Assembly: GCA_002914805.1 (NCBI GenBank)
Contig: JXTB01000225.1
Location: 25,263 to 89,262, forward strand
Length of the DNA: 64,000 bases
Direction of reading: 5' to 3'
Source of the DNA: Parasponia andersonii
Lineage: Eukaryota; Streptophyta; Magnoliopsida; Rosales; Cannabaceae
Every line of letters starts with the position of its first letter. Position 1 is the first letter of the stretch. Positions 11,586 through 23,370 of this stretch are shown piece by piece. A program made the position numbers and the translations under genes. A model generated the notes under the pieces. It was not told the DNA's origin and did no database searches. It worked only from the letters and a program-made list of their open reading frames with translations.

Positions 11586-13218
11586 TGCTAGAATAATGTC
11601 CTAGAAAGCAGTTTATTATTTTGATATTATAAAAAATTTATTACTAGATTATTTGTTATCTATTTGTTGTTAGTAAATTCCATGTTATAAAATTCTATTT
11701 CATTTATATCTGATTGATAGATATGTGACGTGTATGTTTATCTTATGCAAACATCTAAAGATTCCAAGACATATAATGAGTAATAAAGAATTATTCGTAT
11801 AATGAGTTCATATGTGGGAGACATTATATTCTTTATTTCATTATATCCAAATTAAATTATTCACATTCTACAGATTGAAGATGGAATACTTTACTATAGT
11901 ATAGAATGTAGTGTTGTCTACTTTCATAATTAAGTCTCTAATTATCAAAGTGAGTCTTCGAATGAAAACACTAATATATTATAAGAAAATTATAACAGCA
12001 TTGAACTAGATCGGGTGAATTATAATTTAAGGTTAAGTGTCATAACTTAAATTTCAAATTTCACTAATGTAGTACTATTATAGAAAACCTTAATCCTATT
12101 GATTAACAAACTTACTTTCATGTGTTTTGTCTTTTTGAGTTACTAAAGGACTAGCTTCGATTTATGCTTCAAACTCTGGTATGAAATATATAGAATGTTT
12201 TTCATGATGGACGTCATACATATCATGTCACTTTGAGTTTTTTCAAGTACTTGGATAATATAAACTAGGGCCTTGGCATTCACTATGTGAATTTGACTGT
12301 GTTGGTATAAGTGGATATAAATACCGTAGTTAATTATTATCTATTAGATGAAAAATGGCAACTCAAAGATAAATATGTACTAGAGGGGTAATACGGTAAT
12401 TTCACCTTGCTAGTATAGCATTGTATTAGGGGTACGTCTATAGGTATAGTATATGTTAAATATATTAAGCTAATTATTTGATAATAAGCTTCATAGAAAA
12501 TAAATGATATTTAGTCTAAGAGTTCAATATTGAGCCTATAGTAGTGTGCCTCAATATTAATGAACACGACCCAATCATAATTATGAATTAATTATGATTG
12601 TGAGCATATGGTCCATTAGAGCTTAGGCTTTATGGATCTATCGGGTCCCTTATCTAGCTCAAATTAAAGTCCAATATTTATTTGATGATCAGTTGAGCTC
12701 AATAAGTCCAATAAGCTTATTAGGGTTTACTAATCTCTATACAGTTAAGAGAAAAGTTCTCTAACTAATTATTACGTGAGTTATATGTGAAACGCCACTT
12801 GAGAAAAAAGTGTCACACAAAAAACAGAAAAAGGGAGAGCAGAGAAAAATTGGCCAACACTAGGAGATTCACCATCCTTGGTGTTTCAGCTATCCCGGAG
12901 AAATCGGTTCGAGAAGATTATCTTTTTATCCGTCTACGGATCTCTTTGCTAAGAATCAAGAAAGTGACCACCCACCGGATCAATCAAATATCTTTCAAGA
13001 ATAGACAGAAAGACAAGAAGATTGTGGAGTAAATTCAGGTATTGTTCTTGTCTAGATCAAGAGTTAATTTATGTTAGATCACGATTCGAAATGTTTTGTA
13101 AAGAAAAAATTTTAAACGACGAATTCCGCTATGTTTTTATATTTTACAAAACTATGGTGTTCTTGAAAATGATTTTATGAAAATATTTTTTGGAATTTTA
13201 TTCCAATGAATATCAACA
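11586..13218 (+). repeat. Copia A 3' LTR, 1633 bp
   Basis: It follows a PPT-like AAGTGGATGATT at 11575-11586. The start TGCTAGAATAATGTCC is a decayed TGTTGGAATAATGTCCC, as shown by the reverse-strand relative at 14519. The end is AATATCAACA at 13218. Bases 11586-12882 are an inverted copy of 13219-14519. An 81-codon open frame at 12787-13032 is inside the LTR and shows no domain, so I do not call it a gene. Confidence 0.85.
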
Positions 13219-14519
13219 TCCCCTAGTGCTGACCAATTTTCCTCTGCTCTTCCTCTCTATGTTTTTCATGTGACACTCTCCTAAAAGAGGTGTTTCATGT
13301 GTAACACTTGCAAATAGTAGTTAGAAAACTTTTCTCTTAACTATAGAAAGATTAGTAAATCCTAATGGGCTTATTGGGCTTGTTGGGCTCAACTGATCAT
13401 CAAATAACTATCGGGTTTTAATTTGAGCTAGACAGGGGATCAAATGGATCTATAAAGCCTAAGCTCGAATGGACTATCTACCCACAATCATAACTAACTC
13501 ATAATTATGATTAAGCTTTGTCCATTAATATTATAGCATACTACTATAGGCCCAATATTAAACTCTTGGAATAAATATTATTTACTTTCTGTGAAACTCA
13601 TTATCAAATAATTAGCTCGATCTATTTAGCATATATTATACCTGTAAATATACCTCCAATGCAATGTTATACTAGTAATATGAAATTACCGTATTACTCC
13701 TATAATACATATTTACCTTTGAGTTGTCATTTTTTATCTAATGGATAATAGTTGACTACGATGTTTGTATCTGTTTATACCAACACAGTCAAATTCACAT
13801 AATGAATACTGGGGCCTTGATTTATATTATCCAAGTACTTGAAAAAAAAACTCAAAGTAACATTATGTATATAGCATCTATCATGAAAAATGTTCTACAC
13901 ATTTCATATACTTTATCTTCTAAGATACCGGAGTTCGAATCATAAATCGGAACTAGTTCATTAGTAACTCAAAAAGATAAAAACATGAAAGTAAGTTCAT
14001 TAATCACTACAATTAAGATTTTCTACAATAGTACTAGATTAGTAAAATTAGAAATTTAAGTAATGACACTTAACCTTAAATTCTAATTTACCTGATGCTG
14101 TTCGATGTTATTATAATTTTCTTATAACATACTAGTATTTCTATTCGAAGACATACTTCGATAATTAGAGACTTCATTATGAAAATAGATAACACTACAT
14201 TCTATAACATAATAAAGTATTTCATCTTCAATATGCAAAATGTGAATAATTTAATTTAGACATAATGAAATAAAGAATATAATATCTCCTATATATGAAC
14301 TCATTATACGAATAATTCTTTATTACTCATTATATGTGTTGAAATTCTTAGATATTTGCATGAGATAAATGTAGACATCACATGTATATTTAAGGGACAT
14401 AAATGAAATAGAAATTCATAACACAGAATTTATCAATAACAAATAGATAACAAATAATCTAATAAATATTGTTTATAATGTCAAAATAATAAACTATTTT
14501 ATGGGACATTATTCCAACA
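13219..14519 (-). repeat. Copia B LTR in reverse orientation, truncated at its 3' end
   Basis: Read on the minus strand it starts TGTTGGAATAATGTCCC at 14519 and runs collinear with the copia A LTR for about 1300 bp. It then stops at 13219, where the copia A LTR ends. About 336 bp of LTR end is missing. The simplest reading is that copia A inserted into this LTR, leaving the missing end on the other side of copia A, outside the window. The junction with integrase text at 14520 shows that the RT and RNase H part of copia B is deleted. Confidence 0.8.
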
Positions 14520-16594
14520 ATAATTATTAAAATCTTGAGATGTAAACTCACCAATATTATCAAGATGAATAATTTTTATTATAGTTTAGAAATTTTTCTC
14601 TTAAACAAAACAACTGAGCTAGAAATCTCGTAAATGTAATATTGTGAGTAGATAATAAGCAAATATATGACCAACATGTTGAAGCATCAATTAATACCAT
14701 AAAGTATTTAAATGGTCTATATGCTAGATGAATAGGCCCACATATATCTCCTTGAATTCTTTCTAGAATTGTAGGGACCCAACTACAACTTTCATTCGAG
14801 ATGGTCTAATAATTAATTTGCCTTGAGAATAAGCTGCACAGAAAAACTGATTGGACAAAAGAATTTTTCAGTACTTTAATGGATATCTATGTGAGTTTTT
14901 AATAATTCTTTACATCATAATTAACCCAAGATGACCCAGACTATCATGCCAAAGAGAGAAAATTTTAGGATCATAATCCTTTTTGGTCATCACATTATAT
15001 GATTCAGTTTTATTTATTAATGTGTAATACAACTCAGAAGAAAAGGCATATAGCTTTTCTCGCATTTGCTTCTAGCCTGAGACAATAGAAGTAATATAGA
15101 GATATTCTACATTGTTCTCATTTATAGTCTCAATGTGATATCCATTACAACATATAGCTTTGAAATTAAGTAAATTTCTTCTGGATTAATTAGAGAATAA
15201 AGCATTATTTATAATTAATTTTGTTCTCCTGGGTAGTATTATTATAATTCTTCCAAAGCCTTCAATTATTTTTGTAGTACCTGAAGTTGTATTCACATTT
15301 GCCTTTGATAATGATAAGTTTATGAAATACTTTTTATCTTTAAGGATTCTATGTATTGTTGTACTATCTATTAGACAAATATCTTCACCTCTGATCTTTG
15401 AATTAATATTAGTAAAATTCATATTTCTTCACAAATTAAAGTAAAAAAACTATATTTATTAAATGAAAGACATAATAAAATACATAACTTAAGAAAAATA
15501 ATATATTACATAAATACGAATTGAAAATAACACACAAGAATTACATAATCTAAAATATAATAAACTTAGATATTATTAGTCTATGATTAATTTTTCTCAA
15601 TTGAGTTTTCAAAGAAATCTGAAATATCCAAATAGGTGAAATCCATAAGATCATTTTGTTCAACAAAGTTCGTCTCTATGCTTTTTCTTTTTTCTTTTTT
15701 CCTTTAGTAATGCTTGGTAAAAGTCAACAAGATATTCAGGGATATGATAAGTATGTGACCAATGTCTTTTCATACCACATCTATAACAAAGATTCTCAAA
15801 AATTTTGTGTGGTTTATATTATGAACCTTTTCCCTTTTCTTTATTATTTCCCCACTTCTGGTGAGTTGTGGCTTTGAAATTTGAAGAGTTATTATGACCA
15901 CCATAATACCATGAAAAATTTCGACCATAATCCCTGCCATAACTACGACTACAACCACGACTATGACTACGTCTATGGCCATAATTTGTCGTTGAAATAG
16001 CATTTACTTCAAGAAATGCTATTGAACTAGTCGGACGAGTTTCGTAGTTTTTATCAATAGCTCATTATTTTATTCAGTAATAAGTAGACATGAAATCAAC
16101 TTAGAATATTTTTTAAATTCTTACTTTTAATATTGTTGCTGCAAAATAATATTCGAGCCATAAAATTTGGAATATATTTTTTCTAACATTTCTTCATCAG
16201 TATCTTTTTCTCCATATTTTCAACTGAGAAATAATTTTGAATATTACTGAATCATATTCGATTATTTTAAAATTCTATAGACGTAGGTGTATCTAGTCAT
16301 AATGAACTTTTGGGAGTATTATAGTTTTCTGGTGATCATACATTTTTTCCAAATTTTACTAGAGCACAAATGGATCCTTTACCATTAAATATTCAGTTTT
16401 TAATCTTTCATGCAAATCATGCCGAAAGAAGATAATGACTTTTGCACGATCCTAAGTAGATGCCTTATTTCCTTCTCAATTGTACTTCCAATATTTATGG
16501 CATCAATGTGGGTTTCAGTATCAAGTGTCTATAACAAATAATTCTTGTCCGAGATTTCAAGGGCAATGAATTCAAATTTTGTGGGATTTGTCAT
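14520..16594 (-). pseudogene. Copia B gag-protease-integrase remnant, decayed
   Basis: On the minus strand the start ATG at 16594-16592 opens MTNPTKFEFIALEISDKNYL, a copia gag N-terminus. A Gly/Tyr/Arg-rich stretch near 15900-16000 leads to a zinc knuckle CYRCGMKRHWSHTY (about 15740-15800) whose last Cys has become Tyr. The protease region at 15422-15186 has CLIDSTTIHRILKDKKYF, where DSGTT has become DSTTI. GAG-pre-integrase text (SLWHDSLGHL, about 14960) follows. The integrase start shows QGDIYVG/ICGPIH, then HLDNIGEFTSQDFNNY at 14520-14570, where it is cut by the LTR. Numerous stops and frameshifts make it inactive. I could not find a 5' LTR or primer site upstream. Confidence 0.8.
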
Positions 16595-16973
16595 TATAAA
16601 AACTATTATATCATAAAATATTATATAGTTAAGAATAAGAAACTCATAACTTGATCAATACATGATTATAGAGAAATAAGTACGATTATATAATATATTG
16701 AATTAGCAATATTTGAAGGCATAATTATAAACATATTGCTATAGATGTCTGTAATTAAATATATTGGCATGGAAATCTAAAAGTCAAAAGATTAATTATA
16801 AGTATATAAGTATTGCCACAATAATAATTTATGATAAGAAAAATGACGATAATTAGTATTCCAAATAACATCATATAAAGAAGTAATTTCATAACGATAG
16901 GGATAGTCTACCAACATAGCTTATCAAATAATTTCTACATATATAATTATTATGAATAGATATTCTCAGCATA
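16595..16973. other. A+T-rich leader or flank of copia B, no gene seen
   Basis: The sequence is very A+T-rich with no coding signature and no recognisable tRNA-Met primer site. It may be the untranslated leader of copia B, but the LTR expected beyond it was not recognised. Confidence 0.3.
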
Positions 16974-16982
16974 AATATATAT

Positions 16983-17224
16983 GGGCACCAATCCAGTAGG
17001 TATTTTTTTATTTTACCTATGCAAAGTTATCAACTTGGCCAATGAAAATTTAGTATGCATATTTTTTTATTATAAAAAGTAAGAGAGAGAAAGAGCATTA
17101 ATGATGCACGTCTTTTCATGTATTTTATTATAACCATTGGATCACTATTAGATGGTGATCCAACGGCTAAAAAAAAAATACCTACCCATAGGTAAAAAAA
17201 AAAATACCTATTGGATTGGCAACC
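16983..17224. mobile_element. MITE, 242 bp, 9-bp target-site duplication (Mutator-like)
   Basis: The left end GGGCACCAATCCAGTAGGTA and the reverse complement of the right end GGTTGCCAATCCAATAGGTA are imperfect terminal inverted repeats. They extend on through a poly-T stretch and TTTTACCTATG, about 38 bp in all. The element is flanked on both sides by AATATATAT (16974-16982 and 17225-17233). Nine-bp duplications are typical of Mutator-like elements; the A+T-rich context means some chance similarity is possible. It has no coding capacity. A truncated relative lies at 60150-60296. Confidence 0.75.
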
Positions 17225-17272
17225 AATATATATGTATATGTGTATGTGTGTGTATGTGTGTGTGTGTGTGTG
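17225..17272. repeat. Compound (TA)n/(TG)n microsatellite
   Basis: The sequence runs AATATATATGTATATGTG followed by TGTG repeats to 17272. It starts at the MITE edge and includes the right target-site duplication. Confidence 0.85.
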
Positions 17273-18800
17273 TTATTCGTGACTAAAATCATGATCTAAA
17301 AATCTCATTATGAAAATGCTAAATTAAAATACATAAAGCATTTCAATATAATATTAGAACATCAAATTTTAAATTGTTCAAAAGAAAATTATAGGCACTA
17401 AAGTTAAAAAGAAAATAAATATATGTATATACACTATTATAGTATAGAATATATATACGTATATTAAATTACTTATGGTAAATCTCAATCAAACTGAAAA
17501 GAAATATTTATAATGCAATATAGTAACTAATAAAATTTTATATCGATAAGAATATAACGGCTAGAAGTTTGTACTTATAACATATTATAAAGAATATAGA
17601 ATATATTATAGCTTAAGAATATCAATACAATATATATATATATGAGAGAATGAATTCTTTCTTAAAAAAAGGAAAATGATTTGAATGGATATATAAATTT
17701 TTACAAATATCTCTATATATAGACATTGTTAAATGAACCACAACCATTTATTTTTTAGTATAAACCATAGCTACATATTTATTTCAACAAAGTATAGCCA
17801 CATATTTACTAGAATAAATTATGATAACGTATTTTACTTACTAAAATTACCCCAAACTATATCCACAAATTTATTTAACTAAATCTTCACTTCAATGAAT
17901 TTTTAAGCTTGAATTTAGGTTTGTAAACTACTCTATAATAATAGGCATCCAAATACAAATAAAAAGGTCCATAACAATAAGGATCATTTATTACAAATAT
18001 AATAATTTTTCTTTTTTATCGTATCCCGAAATTTTGCTATTCCGTCACCTAAATGAATTCTTTTAAGGTGACACATGTGGCCACATGGATCCGCTCCACC
18101 ATCTTATGCTTCCTTGGCATATACTTTTATATAAAGCAAAACCCGACAAGATCAGCTATCACTGTATCAAAGATATTTGATATCCACACAGTTTGGGGCT
18201 TGTCATTCAACATCATAAGATTCATGTATGATTTTCCTTTTGAATTCTTAGTATGAATATCATGTTGCAAATCCCCATTTTGTTTATCTACGAAGTTCAA
18301 GAATGTAGAAATTTTGCAAGAAGAATAAAATACTATATTGGGCGCAGAGAACACAAATATTAAGAAATTCATACATGTTTATTGGAAAGGGTAATAAAAA
18401 AATCTGCATTTGCTTTAATAAATATTATTTTGAGTTCTTTTATAAATTTTAGTTCTAAAACTTAACGTTGTCATGTAGCAGCTGAATAAATATTCTTGGA
18501 AATATAGCACTTTACCAAAATATCTCTCCAAAACACACCTAACTAGTCAATAAAACTTAATTAGTCGGTTGAGAAAACTCAACCAATCAGTAGTCAAATC
18601 TCAACTACTAGACAAAATCTCAAACAATCAATTTAAAAAACTCAACCGGATAAACATCAAACTAGGAGAAAATTGGGGACTGATTTGAAACTTTTCAATA
18701 AAAACGACTATAAAAAGACTGTTTTAAAAAAATAATAATGATAAAAGATAAATACTCACCCTCTCAAACTGCTATTGGGCCTTATTCCCTCACTTTAAAA
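17273..18800. other. Unassigned A+T-rich DNA, no gene seen
   Basis: I see no sustained coding frame. A 67-codon plus frame (18053-18256) and an overlapping 81-codon minus frame (18372-18127) occupy a slightly more G+C-rich patch (about 18040-18370). It could be a captured gene or transposon fragment, but no motif is recognisable. The rest is low-complexity. Confidence 0.4.
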
Positions 18801-18807
18801 ATGGAAA

Positions 18808-19215
18808 ATTTTTATAAATACCCATTTTTTATTTTTATTTCATAAATATCTATTTTTATTCTCATTTTCGAAGAAATGCAGACCACCACTATTTTATACA
18901 TAAAATATAGACCACGATACACATTTAGTGCATGAAATGTATACAATAATCTACATTTAATGAATAAAAGTTACACTAAAAATTAGCACATATTTTTAAA
19001 ACTATACCATAAGTTAAATTAATAATGAAAAATATAAAGCAAGGTAAACATTTATATTATAAAGATATATTATTCATATTTTACACATAAAATATGTACC
19101 TCATGAATAAAATTTACATTATAAATATGGACCACTCAAATTTTATATATGAAATGTAGACTATAAAAATAGGTATTTTAGAAAAAAATTAAAAATGGGT
19201 ATTTATGAAAATAAG
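18808..19215. mobile_element. MITE-like foldback element 1, about 410 bp
   Basis: The left arm (about 18808-18860), with AAATACCCATTTTTTATTTT, matches in reverse complement the right arm (about 19160-19215), with AAAAATGGGTATTTATGAAA. The arms are about 50 bp. The interior carries repeated ACATAAAATATGnACC-like words. It has no coding capacity. A second relative with the same arm words surrounds 20060-20800. Element ends are approximate and I could not fix a target-site duplication. Confidence 0.6.
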
Positions 19216-19309
19216 TTTTAAAACAAGTACTAGGTGTAAATTTATCTTAAAAAGTTACTTGTAAAATGGGAAAATTAGGCTTTCTACGGCCCTTTTAGAA
19301 AAGAATTAG

Positions 19310-20030
19310 AAAGAGTTTCTAATACTTTTACCTATGAAAACCAGAAAGAATTACAAAAATATAATGGGTAGCATTTTTCTCGATTCCTCTACTGCTCATT
19401 TTTTTAAAAAAAATATCACTTTTTAAAAAAATTTAGAAAAATACTACTTTTAAAGTTGTTACTTATAAAAACTAGGTATCGGTTACCAGTTATCAGTTAT
19501 ATACTAGTTATAAATACTATTGGTTACTAATTATCAGTAATCAAAAGTTTGTTATCGGTTACTACTCACTATTTAAAAATGATATTTTTCTAAATAGTTT
19601 TTCTAAAATAATATTTTTCTAATAAAAACCATACCGAATTTACAAAAAATAGAGTCTATCGTATTTTTATAATTTTTGTTTTCTAAAAATATCGTACAAG
19701 GCCTAATTTTCATAATTAAAAAAATGTAATGAACTCAGTTTTTTAGATCTGGTACCGCATAATTTAGAAAAGTACTATTATTTGGAAATTTCTTAGGGAA
19801 ATGCAGTAACTAGTAATAGTTAACTAGTTTTGAGCATTGGTAAATAATAATCAAACATATTTATAACTAGTAATTAATAATCGGTAACCAATTTTCAGAA
19901 ATTAGTAACTAGTAACCATTTTAAGAGTGATATTTTTCTAAAAAAACAGTATAAGAATTAGGGAAAAAAACTGACCCAAAATATTTTTTTAATTCTTTTT
20001 GGTTTTTACAAGTAAAATTGTCCTTGTGAA
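19310..20030. mobile_element. Foldback element 2, about 720 bp
   Basis: The left arm contains ACCTATGAAAACCAGAAAGA and the right arm, in reverse complement, CTTGTAAAAACCAAAAAGAA. The pairing continues for about 80-100 bp. Inward there are many GGTTACCAGTTATCAG/ACTAGTTA-type words on both arms (19450-19570 and 19800-19920), which also pair. No reading frame is present. Similar ATATCACTTTTT...TTTAGAAAAATACTA text recurs at about 61210-61290, hinting at a dispersed family. Confidence 0.5.
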
Positions 20031-20054
20031 ATTTACACATAATATTTGTTTTTA

Positions 20055-20800
20055 TGCCTTATATTTCACAAAGACCCATTATTTTATTTTATTTCAAAAA
20101 ATACTTATTTTTTAGATATATATTTTTTGTGACTTATTTTTTAGATATATATTTTATGTGTAAAATATGTATAGTTTAAGATTTTTTTTTTTACATTTTA
20201 TGTGTAAAATATGTAGATATACAGTTATTAAAGAGGTAAATGGCAAAAAAAAAAAGACCTGAGGTTTAAGTGTTTTGTAATTTAAATTATAAAGTTTGGA
20301 TTCTGTAAAATAACATCTTAAGATTAAGAAATTTTGAAAATTAATACCGTAAGTTGAATTTTTGAATAACTTTAAATAGTAAAAGACAATAATATCCTCA
20401 AAATTAAGTAGAATAATAAGAACTAATTTAGTTTTAATAGGATATTATTATTTTCTGTTACTAAAATTGGTTAAAAAGTCAGTACAGGGTATTACTTTTC
20501 AGAAATTCTTAATCTTAGGATATTATTTTGCAAAGTCTAAACTTCAGGGTTTAAATTGCAAAACACTCAAATTTCATGGTATTTTTTCGCTGTTCACTCT
20601 GAATTTTATATATAGTTTATATCTGCAATGTAAATTTATACATGTAATATATATTGTGAGGTGTGTACTGATATTTCGGTTTACATTTTATTCATGAAAT
20701 ATATATAATAGCATGTATTTCATGTATAAAATATTTGTGATATAAATTTCTCCAAAAACGGGTATTAGTGAAATAAATAAAAGAGTTGGTATTTATGAAA
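20055..20800. mobile_element. MITE-like foldback element 3, split by a nested MITE
   Basis: The left arm with ATTTCACAAAGACCCATTAT and the right arm with ACGGGTATTAGTGAAATAAA are inverted and related to the arms of the element at 18808-19215. The interior repeats TTTTATGTGTAAAATATGTA. Another inverted-repeat element (20237-20600) interrupts it. Confidence 0.5.
20237..20600. mobile_element. MITE with long (about 110-bp) inverted repeats, nested
   Basis: The left arm, with AGGTTTAAGTGTTTTGTAAT and TCTTAAGATTAAGAAATTTT, pairs over about 110 bp with the right arm read in reverse complement, with AATTTGAGTGTTTTGCAATT and CCTAAGATTAAGAATTTCTG. The spacer is about 140 bp. Divergence between arms is moderate. 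No reading frame or clear target-site duplication is seen. Long arms with no coding sequence fit a non-autonomous DNA transposon. Confidence 0.7.
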
Positions 20801-21493
20801 TGATGCTTATGAAAGCCAGTATTTCAGTATTGTTCGCTAGTTGGTTACTCTCGTAATGGCCCAATAATCTTCTAGATGCAATCAATGTATAAAGTTCTCG
20901 GCCCACAGCTGAAGCTAATCTTATAGAAAAGTAGACACCAACAGAGAAGTTCCAAAACTAGCATATAGATACATAATTGACTTTATACATCCACAAATTT
21001 AATTTGGGTGAAATTCAATAGGAAAGTTTTGAAAATATCTCACACTTTAATAATATAATAAATTATTGCGAAGTGCATTAGATAATAGAGTGTAAAAGAG
21101 AGTTGCTAACACTGTCTAATAAGAATTCTTTAAAAATGTGAAAATGGATAACAATTACCATAACATCGACATCCTCACAAAAAATCAGAAGAGTTTTGGT
21201 ATATATATATATATATATATATATCATTCTTAAGGGTTCATGATTGTTTCTCAATTTCGAATTAGAAGATTTTGTGTCTATAGTGGTGAGCAACTGAACA
21301 AGTGACATATAAGGGCATTGATCTTCACAGTTCATATTGCAAACTCGTTGGAGGACGGGGCAATTGAGGATCACCGTGGAGTTGTAATTTCTTCTCATAC
21401 TTTAATTTTGGAATCACTACACAATTATGAATATCTTGATCAAATTCTACACATACTGTAGTTTAGCTTGAAATTTAACGATTATATTTATCA
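20801..21493. other. Unassigned flank left of copia C, no gene seen
   Basis: The stretch contains a (TA)13 run at about 21200-21224. A 106-codon minus frame (21398-21078) reads through this microsatellite and shows no domain, so it is probably not a gene. TATCA at 21489-21493 is the left target-site duplication of copia C. Confidence 0.4.
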
Positions 21494-22489
21494 TGTTAGG
21501 GTTTATGTTCTAAAAGTATGTATGTTTTGAATATTTGCTGAATTAATAAAATGTCTTTTTTTTATTTGAATTTGTGCATAATTGGTATATCTTTAAATAT
21601 CAAAAAATCTCTAATTTATTTATGTAACCACAAATTTAGTATATAAGTGTTATATATATGAGGATTAAATTTATGGATAATAAACTCAATATAGTCCGTA
21701 ATAATTAATTAATGTTTGGGATCTTTAATTAAAAATTATTAGTACGGTTCATTAACATTGAGAATATAATAGTCTTATCCGGACTATTGATGTGTTGACA
21801 TCATAATGGAGGTACTTTATATAATTTGATTATATAAGACTGGACCATACATGATTTGAATCTCACATAAATAATGTCACTAGATGATCATATATAGATC
21901 AATCTTAATCCTAAATAGTTATAGACTCCTATTTATAACATTATGTTCTTTGACATACTTGTTAGAGGTTTGTTTCCTAAACAGACCGAAATACTTGTAT
22001 CTTGGAAGCATAATGAGATGAGTAGTTGAGAATGTAACTTACAGATATGGAATACATTCATTCCATTAGGAAGGTAGAAAGATAATTCTCTTGTGTATTA
22101 ATTCACGACTTGAACAGTTTAAGTACTCAATTTATAATAGATTTAAAAATTAATTGTTCATTAGAGAATCAATGGTATACACGGATAAAGATGTAATTGT
22201 AGAGGTAAACGGAATATAACATAGTTTTAATTATGAATTGTCTATGGAGGATTGAACTACATATAATGATTAAATCGATAGACTGCTCGATATTTTCTAA
22301 GTAAATTAATTCTATAATTTCAAGCGTGCAAATCCAGATTTTTAGTGGAGTAATACTAGAATTAATAAATTAGACAAATTAATTAATGAGTTTAATTAAT
22401 TGTCATAATTTATTGGAGCTTGAATTACAGGTCCATAGATCCCCAATTCCACCTTACATTATTTTTATTACTGCACATTTTGTCTAGAT

Positions 22490-22529
<40 letters not shown>

Positions 22530-23357
22530 ATTAATAATTATTATTAATTCATTAATTAATTAATTAATTTTGAATTAATTAATTTAAATTTATGGAGGGA
22601 TAAATTTCTTAATTTGTTTAAATTTTAAATTTAAAAATATCTAATTATCAGATAATTAGATAAATAGAAAATGAGAAACTGACTAAATTTTTTTTTGAGA
22701 TATATATTAATTAATTAGATTAATTAATTTATATATAAATATAAGATTTACGTTTATTAAAAAAAAAAGAAACTTATGTTTCCTATTAAAACAATGATTA
22801 TGTTTTTTAGGATATATATATAGATATTAGGTTAATTAATTAAATATATATAAATAAATTAAAAAAAACCGACATTTCTTCTAAACGTTTTTTATATGTA
22901 AAAATGAACTAATATTATTGATTAATTTATTTATTAAATAGTTTAATATAAATATATATAGGAAACCCTAGAAGATGATACTACGTATTATATATATAGA
23001 ACCTCCATAAACTAGAGAGAAAAATCAGAGTGTCTTCTTATTCTCTATAGAACAAACCCTTGCAATCTCATGTGTTGAGAAAATTGCAAAGATCTAAAGT
23101 ATGAGTTTAAGAAATTGTATGCAACGCCGCACACGTTCATCCAATTGTTCTTGAAACTTGGATTGGAAGATCGTAGTTTAGAAGGCAGTAAAGCTAGGAT
23201 CTGATGATAGGCTACAAGAGGTATTAGATCTATTCTCTTTGTTTATTTCTATTTGCTATGAATTAATACTATGCACTCATATAGTCAATTGTTTTGAGAA
23301 AATTTTTGATTATTCCTGGTCTAATCTTCCACAGCGAAAATCGTTTTAAATCCAACA
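21494..23357 (+). repeat. Copia C 5' LTR, 1864 bp
   Basis: It starts TGTTAGGGTTTATG and ends AAATCCAACA, forming the TGTT...AACA termini. Its start matches 28699-28827, its middle matches 37963-38930, and its end (from CTTGGATTGG at 23151) matches 50572-50771. It is extremely A+T-rich, with (TA)n at 22499-22526 and several TTAATTAA runs. Confidence 0.9.
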
Positions 23358-23358
23358 A

Positions 23359-23370
23359 TTGGTACCAGAG
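23359..23370 (+). other. Primer-binding site of copia C
   Basis: TTGGTACCAGAGC lies two bases after the LTR end. It matches the 3' end of initiator tRNA-Met (TGGTATCAGAGC type) with one change. Confidence 0.85.

Noticed and set aside
12787..13032. 81-codon plus frame
   Set aside because: It lies wholly inside the copia A LTR and has no domain.
18053..18372. Possible small gene on either strand
   Set aside because: Two overlapping short frames on opposite strands without domain, and no conserved start context or partner exon was seen.
21078..21398. 106-codon minus frame with a Tyr-Ile repeat
   Set aside because: The repeat is just the translated (TA)n microsatellite, and no motif is recognisable.
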